Below are positions 10,546 to 18,776 of a DNA stretch of 64,000 bases, one piece after another; position 1 is the stretch's first letter, and each line of letters begins with the position of its first letter. The notes beneath the pieces were generated by a model. The model saw only the letters and a program-made list of their open reading frames with translations. It was not told where the DNA came from and did no database searches. The DNA comes from Channallabes apus (Eukaryota; Chordata; Actinopteri; Siluriformes; Clariidae). The stretch is taken from NCBI GenBank assembly GCA_030522415.1, contig CM060108.1, positions 40,322,756-40,386,755 on the forward strand. The letters are read 5' to 3'. A program made the translations under genes and the position numbers.

Positions 10546-11576
10546 CTAATAGAATAGAATAAAGGGGAAACAGACACAACATGATTACGGTATAACAGTT
10601 TGGCATTGATGCAAAATGATTGGGTGGCGCGTGAGGGTGTGTGTGGAGTTATTTGTAACAACGGGCAAGTTTTTATGAGGTGTCCTCCCCCCCCGCAGTA
10701 CAGGAATAGTCCCGCCGTGAATCGGCGCCTCCTCTCCTGTGCTGACAGCCGGGACGTGCCTACATCCATAGGCTCCGCTGGGCTTTCTCGGGGTCGCGGC
10801 GGGCTCTTGCTGGAACTGAGACGGCGGCCTGGCGCAACACTGCCCCCTGCTGCTTTCGCGGGGGTCTGCGGTCTCTGACCGCGGAGATGCTGGTCCAGCT
10901 TGATGGCGAGCTGAATGGGCTCATCGAGGTCCATCTCGACGTCACGGCATGCCAACTCGAGTTGGATCTCGGGTTGAAGGCCGTCCCGGAAGCGTGCGAG
11001 GAGACTCTTCTCACACCATTCACTCTCCGCGGCCAGGATTTTAAACTTGACGGCATAATCCACTACCGTGGCCTGCCCTTGTCTCAGTCTCAACAATTGT
11101 TGCTCTCCCGTTCGACCCTGATCCGGGTGGTCAAAGACCGCGCGGAAGGCGCGTTGGAACCGCGTAAAGTCAATAACGTCTCGGCCCCCCGCACACCACA
11201 TCGCAGTTGCCCAGTCCATAGCAGCACCTGTGAGCTGTTGTGTGACGAAACTGATCTTCTGACGGCCGTCCAGTCCCGGGTAGTTCGCCAGATACAGCTC
11301 ACAGGCGAGGAGAAACTTCCTGCAGCCTTCCGGGTCACCAGCATATCTTTCGGGGGGGGCCGCTCTTGGCAGGGATCGTGAGGGGCGCCTCGGCGCCGGG
11401 GATGAGGGTGACTGGCCGGCAGCAATGTCACGGACACTGTGAGCCAGGTCATTGATCGCCCGAGCTAGACTGTCCATTTGCCCCTGCTGTCGTCGGATGT
11501 AATCCATCATGGGCGGGGTATCGCCTGGCAGGGGCGTTCCTGCTGCAGTCTGGAAGACGGTCTGGTCATCTGTCAT
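10539..11576 (-). CDS. Gypsy gag
   Basis: A 345-residue Gag. The start was chosen as MTDDQTVFQ at 11574-11576, which lies inside the last bases of the 5' LTR. The central part has the retrotransposon gag signature ([30 protein letters not shown]). Near residue 300 is one zinc knuckle, [16 protein letters not shown]; its first Cys appears to be Phe here (C-x2-C reads F-L-Y-C), so this copy's knuckle is damaged. The last about 40 residues look aberrant and may be shifted. Confidence 0.87.
   Translation of the reverse strand: MTDDQTVFQTAAGTPLPGDTPPMMDYIRRQQGQMDSLARAINDLAHSVRDIAAGQSPSSPAPRRPSRSLPRAAPPERYAGDPEGCRKFLLACELYLANYPGLDGRQKISFVTQQLTGAAMDWATAMWCAGGRDVIDFTRFQRAFRAVFDHPDQGRTGEQQLLRLRQGQATVVDYAVKFKILAAESEWCEKSLLARFRDGLQPEIQLELACRDVEMDLDEPIQLAIKLDQHLRGQRPQTPAKAAGGSVAPGRRLSSSKSPPRPRESPAEPMDVGTSRLSAQERRRRFTAGLFLYCGGGGHLIKTCPLLQITPHTPSRATQSFCINAKLLYRNHVVSVSPLFYSIRI
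11560..11568 (-). other. Gypsy self-priming primer binding site (predicted)
   Basis: Two bases after the 5' LTR, the minus strand reads TGACCAGAC. It is complementary to GTCTGGTCA in the LTR at 11905-11913, the predicted 5' end of the transcript. There is no TGG-type tRNA primer site. Tf1 and sushi elements are known to self-prime in this way. Confidence 0.65.
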
Positions 11577-12091
11577 GCTGCCTCTGTGAATGATACACAC
11601 TACGCTGCAGGTGCAGGAATGAACAGATTTTATTCAGTCTCTTTCAACAAAACAATACAAAACGAACTCAAACTATCCACCCCGTGGGTGGTATCTCCCG
11701 ACGCGGTCTGCAGGCGGTAACACAAGAAACGGAAAAAGGCGTTCGTAAACGCGGAATTCAACACGAGACTGGAATGCTGCTCCACAGCCGAGTCAGTCCA
11801 TATGTGTGAAGCGGTCTTGCTTCACACTACCTCGCCTGCAGATACCGCTAGCCCTTGGGGCGAAACACAAAAGACAGTCATACAATTAGGGTGTGGCATA
11901 GTGGTGACCAGACGCTGAGGTATGGGTTCGGCTGGGTTAAATAGTGTGACACATGAGGTAGAGACAGGTGATTCCTATTAAATCATTAGGGGCAGACAAT
12001 GACATACGCAGACACACTAGGGGGAGACAAAGCTACGGCTCAGTAAGCCGGTGAACCGGATCTCCGGGGCTGCGGAGGTTCGGATGTTACA
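11571..12091 (-). repeat. Gypsy 5' LTR
   Basis: A 521-bp LTR with a TATTTAA box (minus strand, 11937-11943) about 30 bp upstream of GTCTGGTCA (11905-11913), the predicted transcription start and primer sequence. It ends ...GCATGACA, and the ATG is the gag start. Confidence 0.92.
11937..11943 (-). promoter_or_regulatory. Gypsy LTR TATA box
   Basis: TATTTAA on the minus strand. The distance of 30 bp to the GTCTGGTCA word matches normal TATA-to-start spacing. Confidence 0.6.
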
Positions 12092-12782
12092 GACTGAAGC
12101 CACAAAAATTAAAGGGTTCATTAAATTACATTTTAACGTATAGTTTATTAACAAAAACAGATGACAGATTTGGTCTTAAAAATTAAGATACTATAGGCAC
12201 ATGCTCAGAATCTTTACAAGGCAAAGATTTTTTATAAAAAATAAAAATACTTGTTTGTGATGATAAAAAGTATCTTGTGATGATATATTACAATGTTTTG
12301 AGATTTTTAAACAATAATGAGAAACAACATTTATACCACACACACTAGGGCTGTCTTTATCCCACAATTCAGAGTTAAATGAAGGCTATTTCACACTGCC
12401 CCAATAAACTGACATAATGGCTTAAACATGCAATGACAACAAAAATGGAATGAATTATGCAGCTATCAATCTGGGCCAGGACAATTTCACTTTTACTACA
12501 TAGTTGGGTACCTGCTACAGTAGGTGTTGTATAGTTCATATTTGCTTGGCCAGAATGGTTTAAGCCACCAAAATAACGTTTTATTGATAAACTGCGCAGC
12601 TTTCGGCAGCGTGAACACTCCCGTTAGTAACGAGGCGAATAAGGAGCTAAACCTCAGCCGCAGAATGAGACGCTGCGCAATAAGGAGCCAAACGAATTGG
12701 AAGCTGCGAATAAGGAGCTAACTTCAGCCTCGTGTGCTTAGGGGCATCATATCTTTCGCTAGAAAGTTAGAAACGGCCCTGG

Positions 12783-13124
12783 TTATATCCTTGCTCCTTT
12801 TGGACACCTTTCATAAGGTGTAATGGCCACGAAAGACGACACGATGGATATCTGCTTTGGTACAGCCCCACTGCTAGCACTGCTAGTTGACGGAGTAGCA
12901 TCGGGCCACATTTTCATGCTCTGCGTGGTCGTGTGGGTGATGCGTTCATATAACGGAGTTCGTGCTACCTTTTTTGTTTCGACAATTTCAACATCTTTGG
13001 ATAATAACTCGAGGTTAGATTCACTTTCGTCGCTGCTTCCACTCATTTTTTTTGTCGTCCTGGTGTCAAGTTTGATTCGCAAAGTGCGGTAGGAAATTAA
13101 CTTTGACCTGCACGGCACGCGCAA
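12783..13124 (-). pseudogene. hAT (ZBED-like) transposase N-terminal remnant
   Basis: A minus-strand frame with ...STSSASSGA... and FVAITPYERCPKG, similar to the linker after the BED finger in ZBED-type hAT transposases. The catalytic part is absent, so the element is internally deleted. Identity is from motif recognition only. Confidence 0.5.
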
Positions 13125-13277
13125 GCTGCACGCTGATTGGTTGTTGTCGTATTGTTCTGCTGTGTGATTGGCTCTTAGATGAATCCATATCGAGCAAAAA
13201 ATGTCTAGAGCTTTTCATCGTTTTTAAAATCAAATAAATCGCGATTCGATAGGATATCGTTTATCGGCTCAGCCCTA

Positions 13278-13488
13278 AAGTAGAGCTTACCCTTTGGTGG
13301 TTTTCCTCTGGTTACATCAGTGTGTGTGTGTGTGTGTGTGTGTGTATGCTTGTGCCCTGTGAGGGACTGGCACCCTGTCCAGGGTGTATCCTTCCTGGTG
13401 CCCTACTGTAAGTCCTCTGAGCTACAGGTCTTCTGTGACCCTGTACAAGATCAACAGTATAGATAATCAGTGAGACAGTAAATGAATT
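13278..13488 (+). repeat. SINE copy 4, right part
   Basis: Continues the SINE body broken at 6577: (TG)n at 13319-13345, 'tggcaccctgtccagggtg', 'ctgtgaccctgtac'. With the hAT element removed, the two halves join. Confidence 0.65.
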
Positions 13489-13782
13489 GAAATTGAATGA
13501 AAAATTGCAAACCCTAAACACTCACATTAAACGTAATATGAACTTGTCCTGAGAATGTGGTGGAGATGTACAGTAAACAGCTGGCCAATAAGAATGCAGT
13601 CCTGTAACGCCCACCCACACGCTATAATTGTGTCAGAAATGCAAAAATCAGCATCAAAACAGTTAATTTGTTTATTTGTTTTTCTGCAATTCTGTTTTTT
13701 TAATCACCTTCAATTTAACATCAGCTACAATTCAAATATGAACAGTGAGAAAATAAAGCTATAAATTTGTAATCTTTTCTAG

Positions 13783-13854
13783 ATGCTGCCCCTGGATTAA
13801 GTGATGTGACTTGTGTTAAACCTGAACTGATGAAGAAACCAAAGACAAATCAAG
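13783..13854 (+). CDS. Receptor gene 1, cytoplasmic exon A5 (Tyr to Cys)
   Basis: A 72-nt, phase 1-1 exon, acceptor cttttctag, donor gtggaa (weak). It encodes DAAPGLSDVTCVKPELMKK then PKTNQ. It is identical or nearly so to A6 and A9 at the DNA level. Confidence 0.58.
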
Positions 13855-14095
13855 GTGGAATTTTTTCTATTTCATTATAATTTTTTATGGCCATTTCTGA
13901 ATTTCATTTAACCCCTTAAACCATTTTTCATGCTTTCTAATCTTAACATACAGTGTTCTGTAACTGATCAGAATCATTCAGTAACTAAAATGAAAATGAT
14001 CGAAGTTAATAGAGGTAAATGTACGTAGTGTAGTGGTAAACAGAAATGGTGTGTGTTTCTTAGTGAATGTTAATTCAGTGACTGTTACTCACTAG

Positions 14096-14155
14096 GAAAG
14101 AACAGTGAGGGAGACGGCAATTTGTACTCAGAAGTGAAGAAGAAAACAGATAAAG
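14096..14155 (+). CDS. Receptor gene 1, cytoplasmic exon B6
   Basis: A 60-nt, phase 1-1 exon, donor gtaaga. It encodes GKNSEGDGNLYSEVKKKTDK. Confidence 0.62.
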
Positions 14156-14403
14156 GTAAGATGCAGTAAAAGTGAACACAATCTCTCTACACAACTACAG
14201 TATTGTTTTGACAAGGAGATATTTACACTGTATTTACTACAGTCAGTAATATGTCTGATGTTCTTGAAGAGAGTTAGAAATGTGCTGTTTTTATTACATT
14301 ATCCAGTGCAAAATTGTGATCATTGAAAACAGTAGTGTGTACTGTATATATTCAGTATGGAATTTGATTTGTGCCAAAAAAGGACTGAACAAATATAAAA
14401 GAT

Positions 14404-14450
14404 GTAGTGGTGTAGTTGTTAGCACAGTGGCTTTACACTTCCAGGAGCAA
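14404..14450 (+). repeat. SINE head fragment
   Basis: Reads gtagtggtgtagttgttagc..., then is cut short before the B box. It has the same place in the B6-to-A6 intron as the full SINEs in other units. Confidence 0.5.
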
Positions 14451-14619
14451 AATATTAAACTTTTTTTCTTTTCATTTGTTTATTTATTTATTTCTTTTGC
14501 AATTATGTTTTATTTACCTTCAATTTAACATAAGCTCAAATTTAAATATGAATATAGTTGGAAGCAACAATAGGCTCATGCATTTACAGGCGACATACTA
14601 ATACCATTATGACATCATT

Positions 14620-14892
14620 TTAGAAAAGGGGGGAATTTTATGTTTAGATCTCCAAAAAGCCTCAGATCCTGGAAAGAAAAGCATCACACTACATCACATC
14701 ACCCAATGTGGTGTCAACACATGATGTTCCTTAATATAATGTCACTCAATATAATGCAACACAGAAAGCTATCAACCACTTTTCAGCATAAGGTTGAGGC
14801 ATTATCATGGCTGACCCGTTCGAGATGTCAAAAATCCCTCTACAATTTTGCATCCTTATTGTCTTGAGATCATGTCTGCGCTTTCTCTCTCT

Positions 14893-14969
<77 letters not shown>

Positions 14970-15062
14970 ACCTGAGAGGTGTCATACTTACATATTCATG
15001 AAAAGTTTTGGATTATTGGACATCAGTCACTTCACCCCAAATAAAAGGTCTTTACAGATGTA
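14620..15062. repeat. Interspersed element with long (GT)n tract
   Basis: Includes 'tggctgacccgttcgagatgtc' and 'ctacaattttgcatcc' before a TC then GT tract (14884-14968), and 'cacctgagaggtgtcatact' plus 'aataaaaggtct' after it. The same blocks recur, in part inverted, at 59640-59830 and 61640-61770. This is a dispersed repeat of unknown class. Confidence 0.55.
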
Positions 15063-15374
15063 ACAGTTATACAAACTGAACAAACGGTGCGCACTGAATA
15101 CTAAACCTAAACTGAACACGTTGATTAATAAAAAGAGATGTGTGTTTATTAGCCCCACCCCTATGAAAACGGCGTATTTAGAGAAAGGCTCGCCCGCGAG
15201 CGTTTGTGCTCAGGCCAATGAGCTTCTGCGGATTCTAAAATTTACATTGTAAACGTTTTTTTAGGACCCTTAAAAAAAAACAATAGGGCCCTTCACACAC
15301 TATGACGACATAGGACTGATGCCATAGTGCTAAATAGTGAGAAAATAACATTATAACTCTGTAATCTTTTCTAG

Positions 15375-15446
15375 ATGCTGCCCCTGGATTAAGTGATGTG
15401 ACTTGTGTTAAACCTGAACTGATGAAGAAACCAAAGACAAATCAAG
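15375..15446 (+). CDS. Receptor gene 1, cytoplasmic exon A6 (Tyr to Cys)
   Basis: A 72-nt, phase 1-1 exon, acceptor cttttctag, donor gtagga. It encodes DAAPGLSDVTCVKPELMKK then PKTNQ. Confidence 0.58.
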
Positions 15447-15674
15447 GTAGGATTTTTTTTTTTCGATTTCATGATTATATTTTTATGACCATTTCTGAAT
15501 GTCAGTTAACCCCTTAAACCATTTTCTTTCCCAATTACTGATCTTAATGCAAAGTGTTTGGTAACTGATCAAAGTTAATAGAGGTAAATGTAGTGTAGTA
15601 ATGGAGGTTTAAGTGATAAACAGAATGGTGTGTGTTTCTTAGTGAATGTTAATTCAGTGACTGTTACTCACTAG

Positions 15675-15734
15675 GAAAGAGCAGTGAGGGAGATGATAAT
15701 TTGTACTCAGAAGTGAAGAAGAACACAGATAAAG
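15675..15734 (+). CDS. Receptor gene 1, cytoplasmic exon B7
   Basis: A 60-nt, phase 1-1 exon, donor gtaaga. It encodes GKSSEGDDNLYSEVKKNTDK. Confidence 0.63.
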
Positions 15735-15981
15735 GTAAGATGCACTAAAAGTGTACACACAATCTCTCTACACAACAGTATTGTTTTGACAAACAGAGAT
15801 ATTTATGCTGTGTATAATATATTCAGTAATATGGATGATGTTTTAGAGAGAGTTAGAAATGTGCTGCTTTTACTGCATTATCCATTTGTACTGTATATTT
15901 AGTATGGAATATGATTTATGCCAAAAAGCATTGATCAAAAATAAAAGAATCAACAAAAGATACATTGGCAATGTTGGCACC

Positions 15982-16229
15982 GAGGCCGGCTCTACTCAGG
16001 GACAAGAGGGGCAGCGCCCCCTCAAATAAATGTCTTGTCTCCTCAAATCAAAATTTTTAAATGTTGAGAAAGCACATGTTAATATTCTCACAAAATGAAT
16101 ATATTACAAGTTGATAAAATTATCTGCGGTAGTGGAAAAATCCGCCGAAAAAGGGACACTACACAATACGGTATTAGATTTCCCTCAAGTCTCTGTCCCT
16201 CCACTGTGTGTATTCATTCACAGGCTGCA

Positions 16230-16282
<53 letters not shown>

Positions 16283-16963
16283 TCCCCTAAGCCCTCGGTA
16301 AACATCCAATCACCATCCGTATGCAAATGAGTCAAGATGTAGCAAGAGTGGATTGGAGAGAAGAGAGCTGTTCATTTACTATAAAAAAAAAAATAAAAAA
16401 TATGAAAAGTTCTATAGTCCATCTGCTTTAACTTATTTTATTATTATTATTTGTTTTATTATTCATAAGACAACCTTTCAGATTTTGTAAATATTCTAGT
16501 TATAGTGTGTTAAGTCTTTCTTTAGGTTCAATGTTTTTGATAATTAGACCATCCAGCTTAGATAAATGTTACGTCGTTGATTGATATAATCTGAATTAAC
16601 AATATTTTATTTTATTTTATTTTTATTAATAAAATTTTTATTTTTCATTTTCCCCCCTGAGGGATTTCCACCTTATTGTGGTCAGGGGGTTTGCGTGCCT
16701 CAGTGACCTTAAGAGCTACACCAGCAGGAGCTTAGTCTTCAAGTGGGACACCCAAGTTGGACAGGCCTGAAGGTAGAGGCCTGACAAAGTGCAATCCACT
16801 TCTCCAGGCTTCTGATGCAGCTAACAACACAATTCAGCAAGGACAATACTGTTACTATAAGCACAGGGGAAAAAACAGTGCTCGAACATGATGTGTACAC
16901 ATGATCCCCCCTTCACATTTCTCACTGCCCCCCATATGTACCTGTCTAGAACCGGCCCTGATC
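15982..16963. mobile_element. Non-autonomous hAT-like element in a SINE
   Basis: The ends are inverted: GAGGCCGGCTCTAC at the left and CTAGAACCGGCCCTG at the right. The interior is AT-rich with (CA)n at 16232-16278 and no transposase. The flanks are SINE sequence (head at 15961 and continuing at 16964-17016), so it split a SINE in the B7-to-A7 intron. Confidence 0.5.
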
Positions 16964-17129
16964 GACACACTGGTTTAGTAGTTAGCACTGTGGCCCTGCA
17001 CCTCCAGGGTTGCGGTTTTTTTGCAATTACTTTTTCTTCACTATATTTGAATGTCAATATTCAAATATGAATAGTGAAAAAATAAAAGCTTTATAGTGAT
17101 TAAGGCTATACATCTGTAATCTTTTATAG

Positions 17130-17219
17130 ATGCTGTCCCTGGACCTCCTCCTTTACCAAGTGATGTGACTTGTGTTAAACCTGAACTGATGAAGCCAAAG
17201 GATCTGAAGAAAAATCAAG
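17130..17219 (+). CDS. Receptor gene 1, cytoplasmic exon A7 (Tyr to Cys, longer)
   Basis: A 90-nt, phase 1-1 exon with two in-frame insertions relative to the others (PPPLP near the start, and KD-L in the Lys-rich part). It encodes DAVPGPPPLPSDVTCVKPEL and more. The donor gtgttt is poor. Confidence 0.52.
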
Positions 17220-17468
17220 GTGTTTTTTTTTCTATTTCATTATTATAATTTTTTATGACCATTTCTGAATTTCATTTAACCCCTTAAACCATTTTTCATA
17301 CTTTCTAATCTTAACACATAGTGTTCTGTAACTGATCAGAAACATTCAGTCACTAAAATGACAATGATAGAAGTTAATAGAGGTAAATGTAGTGTAGTTC
17401 TGGTGGTAAACAGAATGGTGTGTGTTTCTTATCTAATGCTAATTCTCTAGTTCTCTGTTACTCACTAG

Positions 17469-17611
17469 GAAAGAGCAGTGAAGGAGATGAAAATTTGTAC
17501 TCAGAAGTGAAGAAGAATACAAATAGTGTACACACCGTCTCTCTACACAACTGTATTGTTTTGACAGATACAGAAATATTTACACTGTATTTACTACATC
17601 CATTAATATAG
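17469..17611 (+). CDS. Receptor gene 1, exon B8, donor lost (possible terminal exon)
   Basis: Begins as a normal B exon, GKSSEGDENLYSEVKKNTN, but the 3' end and GTAAGA donor are deleted. The frame reads through into the former intron (SVHTVSLHNC...) and stops at TAG at 17609-17611. If used, it would end the protein with a 28-residue novel tail and exclude all later exons. If not, it must be skipped, which the 1-1 phase allows. Confidence 0.45.
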
Positions 17612-17723
17612 CTGATGTTCTTACAGAGTCTTATAAATGTGTTGTTTTTACTCAGTATGAAATGTGATTCATGCTAAAACCTAATGAACAAATATTAAAT
17701 AATCAACAAATAATACGTTGACA

Positions 17724-17846
17724 ATGGTGCACAGTGATGTTGTACTGTAGTTAGCACAGTGGCCTTATACCTCCTGGGTTAAGGCTAAAGATTCCTAGCT
17801 CGGATCTGTGTGCGTAGAGATTGTGTGTGTGTGTGTGTGTGTGTGT

Positions 17847-17898
<52 letters not shown>

Positions 17899-17998
17899 GC
17901 GCGCCCTGTGATTGACTGGTACCCTTTCCAGGGTCCCCTGAGCTAAAGCCCTCCTGTGATCCTGTACGCAGTATAGCTTATCATTAGTGAGTCAGTAA
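17724..17998 (+). repeat. SINE with (TG)n, last array copy
   Basis: A degenerate head at 17735-17800, a (TG)n tract at 17820-17894, then the usual body end (ccctttccagggtc...cctgtac). Confidence 0.6.
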
Positions 17999-18337
17999 AT
18001 AAATTGAAAATTAATTAAAAAAACCCTAAAAACCAGACAATTAACATAATATTAACTTGTCCTGAGAATGTGGTGGAGGTTTAAACAGCTCGCCAATGAG
18101 AAAGCAGCTCTGTAACACCCACCCACACGGTATATTTGTGTCCGGAATACAAACGTAAAAATCAGAAGGAAAACTGATACATTGAGGAGGAAAACTCAGC
18201 AGCAAAACATTTAACATGAATCTTTGTTTCTTTGTTTTTTTTTTTGCAATTATTTGTATTTGCCTTTAATTTAACCTCAGCTAAAATTCAAATATGAATA
18301 GTGAGAAAAAAAGCTATAAATATGTAATCTTTTCTAG

Positions 18338-18409
18338 ATGTTGCTCCTGGACCAACTGATGTGACTTGTGTTAAACCTGCAGTGATGAAGAAACCAAAGA
18401 CAAATCAAG
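18338..18409 (+). CDS. Receptor gene 1, cytoplasmic exon A8 (poor donor)
   Basis: 72 nt, phase 1-1; encodes DVAPGPTDVTCVKPAVMKK then PKTNQ. The donor is gttttt, unlikely to be efficient. A9 follows only about 130 nt later with no B exon between. Confidence 0.45.
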
Positions 18410-18537
18410 GTTTTTTTTATTTTTATTTTAAACAGATTTATAACGTTATTTTCTCACTATTTAGGGCTCTTCATACACTATGACGACATAGGACTGATGT
18501 CCTAGTGCTTTATATTTACGTTATAAATCTTTTCTAG

Positions 18538-18609
18538 ATGCTGCCCCTGGATTAAGTGATGTGACTTGTGTTAAACCTGAACTGATGAAGAAACCAAAGA
18601 TAAATCAAG
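18538..18609 (+). CDS. Receptor gene 1, cytoplasmic exon A9 (Tyr to Cys)
   Basis: 72 nt, phase 1-1, acceptor cttttctag, donor gtatga. It encodes DAAPGLSDVTCVKPELMKK then PKINQ. The following intron starts like those of A5/A6 but is interrupted at about 18777 by foreign sequence. Confidence 0.55.
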
Positions 18610-18776
18610 GTATGATTTTTCTTTTTATTATTTCATTATTATAATTTTTATGACCATTTCTGAACGTCATTTAACCCCTTAAACCATTTTCTTTCCCAAT
18701 TACTGATCTTAATGCAAAGTGTTTGGTAACTGATCAAAGTTAATAGAGATAAATGTAGTGTAGTAATGGAGGTTAA

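Larger units (their letters stand above)
6705..12091 (-). mobile_element. Gypsy LTR retrotransposon, chromodomain (chromovirus) type
   Basis: A complete 5.39-kb element on the minus strand, with LTRs of 516 and 521 bp and an exact 5-bp target duplication GACTG (6700-6704 and 12092-12096). Order in its own direction: 5' LTR (12091-11571), primer site, gag, protease-RT-RNase H-integrase-chromodomain, polypurine tract, 3' LTR (7220-6705). The LTRs differ by about six substitutions and one 5-bp indel, so it inserted recently. It is not autonomous as it stands: the RNase H region is frameshifted and the integrase has an in-frame TGA. The chromodomain and the self-priming signature suggest the sushi/Tf1 lineage. 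Confidence 0.93.
6578..13277 (-). mobile_element. hAT DNA transposon, carrying a Gypsy insertion
   Basis: The ends are inverted: TAGGGCTGGGCGATA at the left, and TATCGGCTCAGCCCTA at the right. The flanks gcgtagaa / aagtagag share a GTAGA core, a decayed 8-bp target duplication. Its own sequence is 6578-6704 plus 12092-13277; the rest is the Gypsy element. It splits a SINE. Only a transposase remnant is left, at 12783-13124. Confidence 0.75.

Noticed and set aside
10887..11381. Plus-strand 164-residue frame across gag
   Set aside because: Antisense shadow of the Gypsy gag gene.
14807..15063. Open frames through (GT)n (Cys/Val repeats)
   Set aside because: Made only by the microsatellite; no homology and no splice context. 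The same holds for frames over other GT, CA, GA and TA tracts.
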